Source: an uncultured Alphaproteobacteria bacterium
Lineage (GTDB): Bacteria; Pseudomonadota; Alphaproteobacteria; Caulobacterales; Parvularculaceae
DNA: 64,000 nt
Direction: 5' to 3'
NCBI GenBank assembly: GCA_937895955.1
Contig: CALAZI010000075.1
Location: forward strand, 1 to 64,000
A model generated the notes under the pieces. That model was given only the letters and a program-made list of their open reading frames with translations, ran no database searches and was not told where the DNA came from. Of the stretch, positions 26,708 through 35,418 are shown piece by piece; the stretch's first letter is position 1; each line of letters starts with the position of its first letter. A program made the position numbers and the translations under genes.

Positions 26708-28033
26708 ATGGCCCGCGCCGCTCCTCATGCGCCGAAAATCGGCATTGTCAGCCTCGGTTGCCCGAAGGCGCTTGTCGATTCCGAACGCATCATCACGCGG
26801 CTGAAGGCTGAAGGCTACGACATCGCGCCCGACTACAAGGGAGCCGACGCGGTTCTGGTCAACACCTGCGGGTTTCTCGATACGGCTCGCGCTGAATCTC
26901 TCGGCGCCATCGGCGAGGCCATTTCAGAAAACGGCCGCGTCATCGTCACCGGATGCCTCGGCGCGGAAGAAGACGTCGTTCGCGCGGCGCATCCGAAAGT
27001 ATTAGCCGTCACGGGCCCGCATCAATATGAAGCGGTCATGGCGGCGGTGCATGACGCCGCGCCCGCGCCGCATGATCCGCTGTTCGATCTCGTGCCGCCG
27101 CAGGGCGTTCGATTGACGCCGCGCCATTACGCCTATCTGAAGATTTCAGAGGGCTGCAACAATTCCTGCTCTTTCTGCATCATACCGTCGATGCGCGGAA
27201 AGCTGAAAAGCCGGCGCGTCGACGCCGTGTTGAAGGAGGCGGAAAAGCTTGTTGCGGCGGGCGTCAAGGAGCTGCTCGTCATCTCGCAGGATACGTCCGC
27301 CTATGGCGTCGATCTCAAATACGCGCCTTATGATTGGCGCGGCGAAGCCGTTCCGACCCGCTTTTACGATCTTGCGCGCGCGCTGTCATCGCTGGGCGTC
27401 TGGTCGCGTCTTCATTACGTCTACCCCTATCCGCATGTCGATGACGTCATTCCATTGATGGCGGAAGGCGCGCTGCTGCCCTATCTCGACATTCCCTTCC
27501 AGCACGCGAGCCCGAAAGTGCTGAAAGCGATGCGCCGTCCCGCGCATCAGGAAAAAACGCTCGACCAGATACGCCGTTGGCGGTCGATCGCCCCCGATCT
27601 CGTTCTGCGTTCAACCTTTATCGTCGGCTTTCCGGGCGAGACGGATGAGGATTTCGAGCTTTTGCTCGACTGGCTGCAGGAAGCGCGGCTCAATCGCGTC
27701 GGTTGTTTCAAGTTCGAACCGGTGAGCGGCGCCGCCGCCAACGACCTGCCGGGCGCCGTTCCGGAAGACATGAAGGAAGAACGCTTTCACCGCTTCATGG
27801 CGCTGCAGCAGGAAATTTCGAAAGACCTGCTTCAGGGCTGGATCGGGCGCGAGCTTGATGTTCTGATTGACGAAGTCGATGAGGACGGCGCGGTCGGGCG
27901 CAGCTACGCCGATGCGCCGGAGATCGACGGCGCCGTCATTCTCGAAGGCGAGACGACGCTGAAAGTCGGCGACATGGTTCGGGCGCGCGTCACGGGCGCT
28001 GACGAGTATGATCTTTGGGGCGAGCGCGATTGA
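26708..28033 (+). CDS. rimO: Ribosomal protein S12 methylthiotransferase RimO
   Basis: Radical-SAM enzyme that adds a methylthio group to an aspartate of ribosomal protein S12. At 441 residues it has the UPF0004 domain ([35 protein letters not shown], giving the three Cys of the auxiliary cluster), the radical-SAM CxxxCxxC in [20 protein letters not shown] (about 150), and a C-terminal TRAM domain. [12 protein letters not shown] distinguishes RimO from MiaB. The DUF885 gene follows 20 bp after its stop. Confidence 0.97.
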   Translation: MARAAPHAPKIGIVSLGCPKALVDSERIITRLKAEGYDIAPDYKGADAVLVNTCGFLDTARAESLGAIGEAISENGRVIVTGCLGAEEDVVRAAHPKVLAVTGPHQYEAVMAAVHDAAPAPHDPLFDLVPPQGVRLTPRHYAYLKISEGCNNSCSFCIIPSMRGKLKSRRVDAVLKEAEKLVAAGVKELLVISQDTSAYGVDLKYAPYDWRGEAVPTRFYDLARALSSLGVWSRLHYVYPYPHVDDVIPLMAEGALLPYLDIPFQHASPKVLKAMRRPAHQEKTLDQIRRWRSIAPDLVLRSTFIVGFPGETDEDFELLLDWLQEARLNRVGCFKFEPVSGAAANDLPGAVPEDMKEERFHRFMALQQEISKDLLQGWIGRELDVLIDEVDEDGAVGRSYADAPEIDGAVILEGETTLKVGDMVRARVTGADEYDLWGERD

Positions 28034-28053
28034 ATTTTTGCCGGGAGGGAATA

Positions 28054-29808
28054 ATGAAAAAATTAGCAGCGGCGACGGCTCTGCTGGCGTTGGCGACGAC
28101 TGCAGCGATCGCCGGCGATGAAGAGCGCGACAGCCTCGATCAGATCATCCTTGATCACTGGACCTGGACGCTCGAAACGAACCCGACATTTGCGACTTCG
28201 CTCGGAGTGCGCGATTTCGATGACCGGTTGGAAGATCCTTCGCTGGCGGCGTTTGACGCCGGAATTGAAGCGGAAAAGAAATTCCTCAATCGCCTAACCG
28301 CGCTCGACTCTAAAGCGCTTAACGGCGCCGATCGCCTGAATTACGATCTCCTGAAGCTGGATCTTGAGAACGATATTGAAGGCGCCGCCTTCGGCGGAAA
28401 ATATTTCATCATCACCAATCGCGCCGGCCCGCACACATTCATTGCCGGCCTGCCGGACGATCTTCCCTTTTTCACCAAGGCGGATTTTGAAAGCTATGTG
28501 AAGCGATTGAACGCGACGCCCGCCTATATGGACGCCGTTATCGCAAGGCTTTCCGCCGGCGTCGACGCGGGCTGGACGCAGCCCTGCGCCGCGATGGAAG
28601 GGTATGAGGAAACGATCCGCCATCACGTCGTCGACAAGCCGTCCGACAGCGTTTTGATGAAGCCGTTCGAGACGAAACCTGCGACGATCTCTGCGCGCGA
28701 CTGGAAAAAGCTCAGAAGCGATGCGGAGAAAGCGACGGCGAGCAAGGTTGTCCCGGCGATCCGCAAATTCGCCGACTTCTACGAGCGGACTTACGCGCCG
28801 GCCTGCCGCAAGGATGTCGCAGCCTCATCATTGCCTGACGGCGCAGCCTATTACGCCTATCGCGCGCGGCTTTACACGACAACCGGCATGACGCCGGATG
28901 AAATTCACGCGCTCGGGCTTTCGGAAGTCGCGCGCATCCGCGCTGAAATGGCCGCCGTCATCAAGGGCGTCGATTTCGACGGCGACTTCAAGGCGTTTCA
29001 GGAATTCCTGAGAACCGATCCGCGCTTTTACGCCAGGACGCCGCAGGAATTGATGGAAAAGAATTCTTATGTCGCGAAAAAGATCGACGGGGAATTGCCG
29101 AAATTGTTCACGCGCCTGCCGCGCACGCCTTACACGCTGAAGGAAATTCCCGCCGACATCGCGGAAGGAACAACCACGGCCTATTACGAGCGTCCGGCCG
29201 GCGACGGCTCGCGCGCCGGCGTTTATCGCGTCAACACGTCAAAGCTCGATACGCGCCCGCTTTACGAGGTAGAGGCGCTGACGCTGCATGAAGCCGTGCC
29301 GGGACATCATTTCCAGATCGCGCTGTCTCAGGAGCTCGATCTGCCGGAATTCCGCCGCTTCGGCGGCTTCACCGCCTTCATCGAAGGCTGGGGACTTTAT
29401 GCGGAAAGTCTCGGGCTTGATGTCGGCTTTTACGAAGATCCGTACTCGAATTTCGGGCGCCTCTCCTATGAGATGTGGCGCGCCTGCCGTCTCGTCGTCG
29501 ACACCGGCATGCATGCGAAGGGCTGGTCGCGTCAGCAGGCGATCGATTTCATGAAGGAAAATACGGCGCTTTCCGAGCACAATATCGAAGCGGAAGTCGA
29601 TCGTTATATCGCCTGGCCGGGCCAGGCGCTCGCCTACAAGATCGGGCAATTGAAGTTTCGCGATTTGCGCACGCGCGCCGAAGGCGCTCTCGGCGAAAAA
29701 TTCGACCTTCGGCGCTTTCACGACGCCTTGCTTGAAGACGGCGCATTGCCGTTGACGCTGGTTGAGCAAAAGATCGATCGCTGGGTCGATGCTCAGAATT
29801 CGCGATAA
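28054..29808 (+). CDS. DUF885-family exported metallopeptidase-like protein
   Basis: A 584-residue protein; start 28054 is preceded by GGGAGGG. Signal peptide about 1-21 (LLALATTAAIAG). The DUF885 core begins LDQIILDHWTWTLETNPTFATSLGV and includes the zinc-site-like LHEAVPGHHFQ (about 424-434, HExxxxHH-type) and AFIEGWGLYAESLG, typical of this gluzincin-like helical family. Probably a periplasmic peptidase or dipeptidase; the substrate is unknown. It follows rimO by 20 bp and precedes phoR by 8 bp, so the phosphate regulators may be read from the same transcript. Confidence 0.88.
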   Translation: MKKLAAATALLALATTAAIAGDEERDSLDQIILDHWTWTLETNPTFATSLGVRDFDDRLEDPSLAAFDAGIEAEKKFLNRLTALDSKALNGADRLNYDLLKLDLENDIEGAAFGGKYFIITNRAGPHTFIAGLPDDLPFFTKADFESYVKRLNATPAYMDAVIARLSAGVDAGWTQPCAAMEGYEETIRHHVVDKPSDSVLMKPFETKPATISARDWKKLRSDAEKATASKVVPAIRKFADFYERTYAPACRKDVAASSLPDGAAYYAYRARLYTTTGMTPDEIHALGLSEVARIRAEMAAVIKGVDFDGDFKAFQEFLRTDPRFYARTPQELMEKNSYVAKKIDGELPKLFTRLPRTPYTLKEIPADIAEGTTTAYYERPAGDGSRAGVYRVNTSKLDTRPLYEVEALTLHEAVPGHHFQIALSQELDLPEFRRFGGFTAFIEGWGLYAESLGLDVGFYEDPYSNFGRLSYEMWRACRLVVDTGMHAKGWSRQQAIDFMKENTALSEHNIEAEVDRYIAWPGQALAYKIGQLKFRDLRTRAEGALGEKFDLRRFHDALLEDGALPLTLVEQKIDRWVDAQNSR

Positions 29809-29816
29809 GCCGGACG

Positions 29817-31238
29817 ATGCAGGAAGATCTCGCCGCGCTGATCCGCAAGACCGCCGCAAGAGTGCGGGCGCGCGATTTCCTGTGGTCGGCCGCATTCGCG
29901 GCGCTGATCGGTCTCGCCGCCATATTTTACGGGCCGCGGGACGCCTCGCTGCTCGGTCTGCCGCGGCATGTCTGGATGCCCGTGGCCGCATGGATCGTTT
30001 TCCTGGCGGCGATCGGCGTTCGGTATCGACTGTCCTCAGGCCGCGAATGGGCGACGCCGGTCGAGCGGGTCGTCGCCAGCGAAATCAGCGCGCAGGAAGC
30101 GGAGCTGGCGAGCCTTCGCCTTGCGCGCGGCGTCGCCACCGTCCTGCCTGAGCCGCTCTTCATTCTCGACTCTGTCGGCGTCATTGAACACGCCAATCCG
30201 GCGGCGGAAGAGTTTTTGGGCGCGAAGGGGCTTGAGGGACGCCATTTCGCCGCCGCGCTGCGGGCGCCGAACGTGTTCGAGGCGGCGGAAGCGGTCGCCA
30301 AGGGCGAGGCGGCTCATGCTGTTGATTTCTCGACCATCGGCCCGGTCGAACGGCATTGCCGCGCCTTCGTCGCGCCGCTCGCGGAAGAAGATCTTCCCAA
30401 CCGCGTTCTCGTCTATGTCCGCGATCTGACGAGCGAACGCCGCGTCGAACAGATGCGCGCCGACTTCGTCGCCTCGGCCAGTCACGAACTCAGGACGCCG
30501 CTCGCCTCATTGATCGGATTCATCGAAACGCTGCGCGGTCATGCGAAAAACGATCCGGAAGCGCGCGAGAAATTCCTGTCGATCATGCAGGCGCAGGCCG
30601 AACGCATGCAAAGGCTGGTCGCGGATCTGATGTCGCTGTCGCGGATCGAGCTGCACGAACATGTGCGGCCGAGCGCCACGATTGATCTCGCCGGCGTCGC
30701 CGAGGACGTGCTTGAGAGTCTGCGCCCGGTGCTTGAACAATCCTCCGCAATCGTTGATTTCGAAAATCTCGCCGGCGCGCCGATAGAGATTCCCGGCGAT
30801 CGCGACGAACTGTTCCAGGCGATCCAGAACCTCATAGACAACGCCGTCAAATACGGCGGCGAGCCGGCGATGATAAAAGTGAAGGCGGGCAAGGGCGCCG
30901 CGCCAAGCATGTCGCAGGACGGCGAAGTCGCGCACAGGAGCGGGGATACGCCGGCCCAGATTGTCGGCCGCGTCGGCGGCGACATCGAGGATCTCGCTTT
31001 CATCCAGATACGCGATTTCGGACCGGGGATTGAGCGCAGCGACCTGCCGCGCGTCACGGAACGCTTCTATCGCGTGAATGTCGAGCGCTCGAAAAAGAGC
31101 GGCGGCACGGGACTGGGCCTCGCCATCGTCAAGCATATCGTCAACCGGCATCAGGGCGGGCTGCAGGTTGAAAGCCGCCTCGCCGGCGGCACCGCCTTCA
31201 CCTGCTATTTTCCGACCGGCCCCGTGCGGCGCGGGTGA
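29817..31238 (+). CDS. phoR: Phosphate-regulon sensor histidine kinase PhoR
   Basis: A 473-residue membrane histidine kinase. Two N-terminal helices (about 22-40 and 47-66), a PAS-type region (about 100-205: LPEPLFILDSVGVIEHANPAAEEF), HisKA with SASHELRTPLASLIGFIETLR (phospho-His near 224) and an HATPase domain with IQNLIDNAVKYG, FGPGIERSDLPRVTERFYRV and GGTGLGLAIVKHIVNRHQGG. PhoU and PhoB follow, supporting PhoR rather than another kinase. A short insert around residues 360-385 (SMSQDGEVAHRSGDT) interrupts the ATPase domain. It would phosphorylate PhoB under phosphate starvation. The pst transporter genes usually found between phoR and phoU are absent. Confidence 0.93.
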   Translation: MQEDLAALIRKTAARVRARDFLWSAAFAALIGLAAIFYGPRDASLLGLPRHVWMPVAAWIVFLAAIGVRYRLSSGREWATPVERVVASEISAQEAELASLRLARGVATVLPEPLFILDSVGVIEHANPAAEEFLGAKGLEGRHFAAALRAPNVFEAAEAVAKGEAAHAVDFSTIGPVERHCRAFVAPLAEEDLPNRVLVYVRDLTSERRVEQMRADFVASASHELRTPLASLIGFIETLRGHAKNDPEAREKFLSIMQAQAERMQRLVADLMSLSRIELHEHVRPSATIDLAGVAEDVLESLRPVLEQSSAIVDFENLAGAPIEIPGDRDELFQAIQNLIDNAVKYGGEPAMIKVKAGKGAAPSMSQDGEVAHRSGDTPAQIVGRVGGDIEDLAFIQIRDFGPGIERSDLPRVTERFYRVNVERSKKSGGTGLGLAIVKHIVNRHQGGLQVESRLAGGTAFTCYFPTGPVRRG

Positions 31239-31382
31239 GCGGCCGGAAGGGCGCCCGTCATTAATCGACGAAAAACGGCGCGCAGCGTCCGGTTTGCGCG
31301 ATAATTTTCGTTTCCGACAAGAATCTGTCACACAATTTTCGCATTGAAGGCGCGGAGGCCGGTCGACCCGGCGAGAAGGTCT

Positions 31383-32099
31383 ATGACGACGAATTCGAAA
31401 GGCATGTCAGAGCAGGCGCCGCGGGCGATCGAGATCGAATTCGCGCAGCTCGCCGCGCTTGTCGAAACCCAGCTTAATGACGCCATTCTCGCGCTTGAGC
31501 GCCGCGATATCGCCAGCGCCGAGCGCGTCATCGCCGGCGACGCGAAGATCGACGCGCTCAATCGCGCAATTGACGAAAAAGTCCTTGGAGCGCTCAAGGC
31601 GGGGCCGATGCCGGATCGCAGCCTGCGCCAGGCGGTGAGCTATATGAAGCTCGCCGGCGAACTTGAGCGCGTCGGCGATCTCGCCAAGAACGTCGCCAAA
31701 AGAACGATCATCGTCAGCCGCGAGCGGCCGGCGCAATCGCTCATCGCGGGCGTCGTCAGAATGGGGCGCGCGAGCTTAAGGCAGCTTTCCGACATATTAA
31801 GCGCGCTGCAGGCGGCGAATTTGAGCGCGGCGAAGGCCGTATGGCGCGGCGACACTGATCTCGATGAGCTTTACAATTCGCTTTACCGCGACTTGATGAA
31901 TGCGATGATGGCTGACGCCGCTCTCGTGTCGACGGGCGTCCACCTGCTTTTCATCGTGAAGAATTTCGAGCGGATCGGCGATCATGCGACCAATATCGCT
32001 GAAGCCGTTCATTTTGTTGAAACCGGCTCCCCTTTCATGGAAATCCGGCCGAAAGTCGAAGAACCTCAATCCGTCTCGCCGCAAGCCGATCGCGGATGA
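31383..32099 (+). CDS. phoU: Phosphate-signalling accessory protein PhoU
   Basis: A 238-residue all-helical protein made of two three-helix PhoU repeats (EIEFAQLAALVETQLNDAIL in the first, MGRASLRQLSDILSALQAAN in the second). Metal-binding E/DxxxD patterns occur in both (MKLAGELERVGDLAKNVAKR; VKNFERIGDHATNIAEAV). It links the Pst transporter to PhoR and keeps the regulon off when phosphate is plentiful. ATG 31383 has GAGAAGG upstream. The 144-bp gap after phoR contains a CTGTCAC half-site (31325-31331) like half of a Pho box, but no second repeat. Confidence 0.95.
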   Translation: MTTNSKGMSEQAPRAIEIEFAQLAALVETQLNDAILALERRDIASAERVIAGDAKIDALNRAIDEKVLGALKAGPMPDRSLRQAVSYMKLAGELERVGDLAKNVAKRTIIVSRERPAQSLIAGVVRMGRASLRQLSDILSALQAANLSAAKAVWRGDTDLDELYNSLYRDLMNAMMADAALVSTGVHLLFIVKNFERIGDHATNIAEAVHFVETGSPFMEIRPKVEEPQSVSPQADRG

Positions 32100-32130
32100 C
32101 GGAGAGCGGTTCGCCGCGCAGGAAAGAAAA

Positions 32131-32820
32131 ATGGCGAAGACAAAAGCCCTGATCGTCGAGGATGAGGAATCGATCTCAACGCTGCTCGATTACAATCTTT
32201 CGCGCGAAGATTTCGAAACGAAAATAGCGACCGACGGCGAAGACGCGCTTTTGAAGCTGCATGAGTTTCAGCCGGATATCGTCATTCTCGACTGGATGCT
32301 GCCGAAGGTTTCGGGGATCGAGGTTTGCCGCCGCATCCGGCAAAATCCCGATACGCGCAATTTGCCGATCATCATGCTGACGGCGCGGTCGGAAGAGAGC
32401 GATCGCATTCGCGGCCTCGACACCGGCGCCGATGATTATCTCACCAAGCCTTTTTCAACCGCTGAGCTTGTCGCGCGCGTCAAGGCGGTCTTGCGGCGCA
32501 TCCGTCCCGCGCTCGTAGAAGACGTCGTCCAGCACGGCGATCTCAAAGTCGACCGCACGGCACACCGCGTCTGGCGCGGCGAGCAGGAAATCCGTCTCGG
32601 CCCGACCGAGTTTCGCCTGCTCGATCATTTGATCCAGCATCCGGGCCGCGTCTTTTCGCGCGAGCAATTGCTGAACGCGGTCTGGGGGTCGGACGTCTTT
32701 GTCGAGATCAGGACCGTCGACGTTCATGTCGGCCGTCTGCGCAAGGCGCTGACCAAATTCGACCATGACGATCCGATCCGCACCGTCCGCGCGGCGGGTT
32801 ACGCGCTCGATTTCACTTAA
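32131..32820 (+). CDS. phoB: Phosphate-regulon response regulator PhoB
   Basis: A 229-residue OmpR/PhoB-type regulator. The receiver domain has the acidic pair in IVEDEESIS, phospho-acceptor Asp in VILDWMLPKVSG (near 54), Thr in IIMLTARSEE and Lys in LTKPFSTAEL. The winged helix has LGPTEFRLLDHLIQHPGRVFSREQLLNAVWG and RTVDVHVGRLRKAL, the recognition helix typical of PhoB. ATG 32131 has AGGAAAG upstream. It follows phoU by 31 bp and ends 10 bp before a hairpin shared with the convergent gcrA gene. Confidence 0.97.
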   Translation: MAKTKALIVEDEESISTLLDYNLSREDFETKIATDGEDALLKLHEFQPDIVILDWMLPKVSGIEVCRRIRQNPDTRNLPIIMLTARSEESDRIRGLDTGADDYLTKPFSTAELVARVKAVLRRIRPALVEDVVQHGDLKVDRTAHRVWRGEQEIRLGPTEFRLLDHLIQHPGRVFSREQLLNAVWGSDVFVEIRTVDVHVGRLRKALTKFDHDDPIRTVRAAGYALDFT

Positions 32821-32829
32821 CCCCCCAAC

Positions 32830-32855
32830 AAAAAACCGCCGGCATAAGCCGGCGG
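32830..32855 (-). terminator. Intrinsic terminator between phoB and gcrA
   Basis: CCGCCGGC (32836-32843) and GCCGGCGG (32848-32855) form a perfect 8-bp stem with an ATAA loop. On the minus strand the stem is followed by six Ts (complement of 32830-32835), giving a textbook terminator 28 bp after gcrA. In the plus direction the tail is CTTCCTT, so termination of phoB is weaker but possible. Confidence 0.88.
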
Positions 32856-32883
32856 CTTCCTTGGATTTTCGAATGACGGCGCG

Positions 32884-33399
32884 TCAGTTCGCAGCGCGCC
32901 GGCGCGCCGCTTCCGCCGCCATGCGCGCCGCCGGGGAGACGGTGCGTTCAGGCCGGCGTTGCGTCGCCGGCTGGAAAGCCATCTGGGCGTGATAGGCGCA
33001 ATAGGGTTTTCCGGCCGGCGCCGACTGGCCGCAGAAATGGAAATCGTCCTTGGCGGGATCGCCGATCGGCCATTTGCACATATTGCCTTTAAGGGTCGCG
33101 ACGGTCGCCATGTCGCCCGAAGAAAGGACCGCCGGCGCCACGAATTCAGGCTCGACGATCATCCGCTCGATTTCCGTCCGCGCGAGGCTCGCTTCGGGCT
33201 GATCATCCTCATGGATTTCCGTCTCGCAGCCGCGCTGCGGCTTGGCCGGCGTCGCGCGCCCTGACAGGCCGAGCCGGTGCACCTTGCCGATGACCGCGTT
33301 TCGGGTGACCCCGCCCATTTTCGAGGCGATCTGGCTCGCGGAAAGGCCCTCCGCCCAGTACTTCTTCAAAAGCTCGACCCGCTCGTCATTCCACGCCAT
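32884..33399 (-). CDS. gcrA: Cell-cycle transcriptional regulator GcrA
   Basis: A 171-residue alphaproteobacterial regulator that binds sigma70-holoenzyme and promoters carrying CcrM-methylated GANTC sites. The N-terminal helix-turn-helix MAWNDERVELLKKYWAEGLS, then ASQIASKMGGVTRNAVIGKV, HRLGLSGRA is nearly diagnostic. A variable linker follows. The C-terminal sigma-binding part has NMCKWPIGDP and FHFCGQ...PYCAYHAQMAF with the conserved cysteines. It is convergent with phoB across a terminator and divergent from the ABC permease; no GANTC was seen in the upstream region I checked by eye. Confidence 0.97.
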   Translation of the reverse strand: MAWNDERVELLKKYWAEGLSASQIASKMGGVTRNAVIGKVHRLGLSGRATPAKPQRGCETEIHEDDQPEASLARTEIERMIVEPEFVAPAVLSSGDMATVATLKGNMCKWPIGDPAKDDFHFCGQSAPAGKPYCAYHAQMAFQPATQRRPERTVSPAARMAAEAARRRAAN

Positions 33400-33517
33400 G
33401 GCGCTCTCCCTATTCCCTCCGGGGCCGGTTCGGCGGTTGACTTCGTCCGCCCACGGTCCCCGCCCTGATCACAATATTTTGTGGCGCATCGAAATCGCCG
33501 CCCGACCTACGCAAAAT

Positions 33518-33545
33518 ATAGTAACCGACCGGCGTAAAAATACAA
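33518..33545 (-). promoter_or_regulatory. Putative sigma70-type promoter for gcrA
   Basis: On the minus strand TTGTAT (complement of 33540-33545) and TACTAT (complement of 33518-33523) are separated by 16 bp, in an AT-rich island of an otherwise GC-rich gap (33400-33649). Transcription would start near 33510, about 110 bp before the gcrA ATG. Downstream lies a CACAA-TATT-TTGTG palindrome (33470-33483), and CACAATAT recurs near 33570. Only pattern-based. Confidence 0.4.
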
Positions 33546-33649
33546 CATGGCGCCCCTCTCGTTTTTTGCACACAATATCTGGGGGCGCCGCCGCTCATAT
33601 TGGGACCGTCACGCTTGACCCCCCGAACGCCGCAGGCGACATCGAACGC

Positions 33650-34510
33650 ATGACCGCCGCCGACCTTTCCGCCCCGGGCGATGACGCCGCCGCAAATCCG
33701 GCCTCGCGGGGCTTTGGCGAGCGCCGCTTCGGCGCCGTGAACTGGCTCGGCCTTCAGACCCTCTTCCTCAAGGAGGTGCGGCGTTATCTCAAAGTGTCGT
33801 TTCAGACGATTTTCGCGCCGCTGATTTCGACCCTGCTTTTTCTGCTCGTTTTCATTCAGGCGATGGGCGGCCGCGCGGCGATCAACGGCGTTCCGTATAT
33901 CGAGTTTCTGGCGCCGGGCCTTGTCATGATGGCGATCCTGACAAACGCATTCGCCAATTCCTCCTCGTCGATCATCATTGGAAAAGTGCAGGGCTCAATC
34001 GTTGACGTTCTGATGCCGCCTTTGTCGGCCTCGGAACTTGTCGTCGCTTTCGTCGCCGGCGCCGCCTCGCGGGGCCTTCTCGTCGCCGTCGTGACGGTTG
34101 CGGCGAGCGCCGTCTTTATGGGTGCGGCCGGCGCGCCGATGCATTTCTCAAATGTTGTCGCCATCGCCTATTTCGCAACCGCCGGCGCGTTGATGTTCGC
34201 GATGCTCGGCGTCATCGGCGGCGTATGGGCGGAAAAATTCGATCAGCTTGCAGCCTTCACCAATTTCGTCATCACGCCGCTGACGTTTCTTTCCGGCACG
34301 TTTTACGCGATCAGGAATCTGCCCGAGCCGTTCCTGACTTTCAGCCATTTCAATCCCGTATTTTATCTGATCGACGGATTTCGATACGGCTTCACCGGCG
34401 TTGCGGAAGCCCCGCTTGCGATCGGGCTGGCCGCGACAATGACGATCAATCTTGCGCTCGGATGGGTCTGTTACCGATTGCTCAAGAGCGGCTACAAACT
34501 GAAAAGCTAG
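33650..34510 (+). CDS. ABC-2 type transporter permease (no adjacent ATPase)
   Basis: A 286-residue membrane protein of the ABC-2/NodJ class that exports polysaccharide, lipid or drug-like substrates. Start 33650 opens with a soluble N-tail (MTAADLSAPGDDAAA), then NWLGLQTLFLKEVRRYLKVS, the amphipathic helix before TM1. Six transmembrane helices are visible. Typical motifs are YIEFLAPGLVMMAILTNAFANSSSSI, LTFLSGTFYAIRNLPE and FNPVFYLIDGFRYGF. The partner ATPase gene, usually just upstream, is not present here. hslO begins 8 bp after the stop at a GTG or overlaps at ATG 34462. Confidence 0.88.
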   Translation: MTAADLSAPGDDAAANPASRGFGERRFGAVNWLGLQTLFLKEVRRYLKVSFQTIFAPLISTLLFLLVFIQAMGGRAAINGVPYIEFLAPGLVMMAILTNAFANSSSSIIIGKVQGSIVDVLMPPLSASELVVAFVAGAASRGLLVAVVTVAASAVFMGAAGAPMHFSNVVAIAYFATAGALMFAMLGVIGGVWAEKFDQLAAFTNFVITPLTFLSGTFYAIRNLPEPFLTFSHFNPVFYLIDGFRYGFTGVAEAPLAIGLAATMTINLALGWVCYRLLKSGYKLKS

Positions 34511-34518
34511 ACGGCGGC

Positions 34519-35418
34519 GTGCGCGACGACATCATCATTCCGTTTCAGGTCGGCGCCGGCGCGGTGCGCGGACGGATCATCCGGCTCGGCGCGGCGATTG
34601 ACGCCATTCTTCGCCCGCACGGATTTTCCGATCCGGCGTCGGAACTGCTCGGCGAGGCGGCGACGCTGACGGCGCTGATGGGATCGGGATTGAAATTCGA
34701 CGGCAAGCTTATTTTTCAGGCGCAGGGCTCCGGCGCCGTGAAAATGCTTGTCGCCGATTACCACGCCGACGGCGCGCTGCGCGCGACAGCGTCGATCAAC
34801 GGGGAGGTCGCGGCGCGCGGGCTCGCCGTTTTGATGGGCAAGGGGCATCTGGCGCTGACGATTGATCAGGGGCCTGACATGGATCGCTATCAGGGCGTGA
34901 CGCCGATCGAGGGCAAGACGCTTGAGGAAGCGGCCGTCGCCTATTTCGACCAGTCGGAACAGATCCCGACCGCGGTGCGGCTCGCCGTTGGAAAAGTCAT
35001 GCGGCCGGGCGAGGGCGCTGCCTGGCGGGCCGGCGGCGTCATCGCGCAGTTCATGCCGGGCGAGGGCGGCGCGCGCGAACGCGGCGAGGCTGTCCTGAAG
35101 TCGGAGGAGGATCGGGAAATCTGGGATCGCGCCGCCGCGTTCCTTAATTCAACGCAGGCTGACGAGCTTCTCGATCCCTCATTGTCGCCGGAAGAGCTTC
35201 TTTACCGCCTCTATCATGAGGACGGCGTGCGCGTGTTCGAAGCGAAGCCCGTCCGCGCCGCCTGCGCCTGCAACGCCGACAAAATCGCCGCCGTCCTGTC
35301 GCGCTATTCGAAAGACGAGCTTGCCGATCTCGCCACTGACGGGCTGATCGAAGTGAATTGCGAGTTCTGCCGGCGCGTTTATCATTTCGACGAAGAAGGT
35401 CGCGAGGCGACGTCATGA
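34519..35418 (+). CDS. hslO: Redox-regulated chaperone Hsp33
   Basis: A 299-residue cytosolic holdase activated by oxidative unfolding. The frame has no ATG near the conserved start. GTG 34519 gives VRDDIIIPFQVGAGAVRGRI, which fits the family, while ATG 34462 inside the permease gene would add 19 residues. The core has GKLIFQAQGSGAVKMLVADY and KGHLALTIDQGPDMDRYQGV. The C-terminal redox zinc site is CAC (in AACACNADK) and CEFC near the end, i.e. the four-Cys CxC...CxxC set. Its stop overlaps the ppk2 start (ATGA at 35415-35418), so chaperone and polyphosphate kinase are translationally coupled. Confidence 0.93.
   Translation: MRDDIIIPFQVGAGAVRGRIIRLGAAIDAILRPHGFSDPASELLGEAATLTALMGSGLKFDGKLIFQAQGSGAVKMLVADYHADGALRATASINGEVAARGLAVLMGKGHLALTIDQGPDMDRYQGVTPIEGKTLEEAAVAYFDQSEQIPTAVRLAVGKVMRPGEGAAWRAGGVIAQFMPGEGGARERGEAVLKSEEDREIWDRAAAFLNSTQADELLDPSLSPEELLYRLYHEDGVRVFEAKPVRAACACNADKIAAVLSRYSKDELADLATDGLIEVNCEFCRRVYHFDEEGREATS

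Noticed and set aside
31325..31345. Full Pho box upstream of phoU
   Set aside because: Only one CTGTCAC half is present; the expected second repeat eleven bases on does not match.
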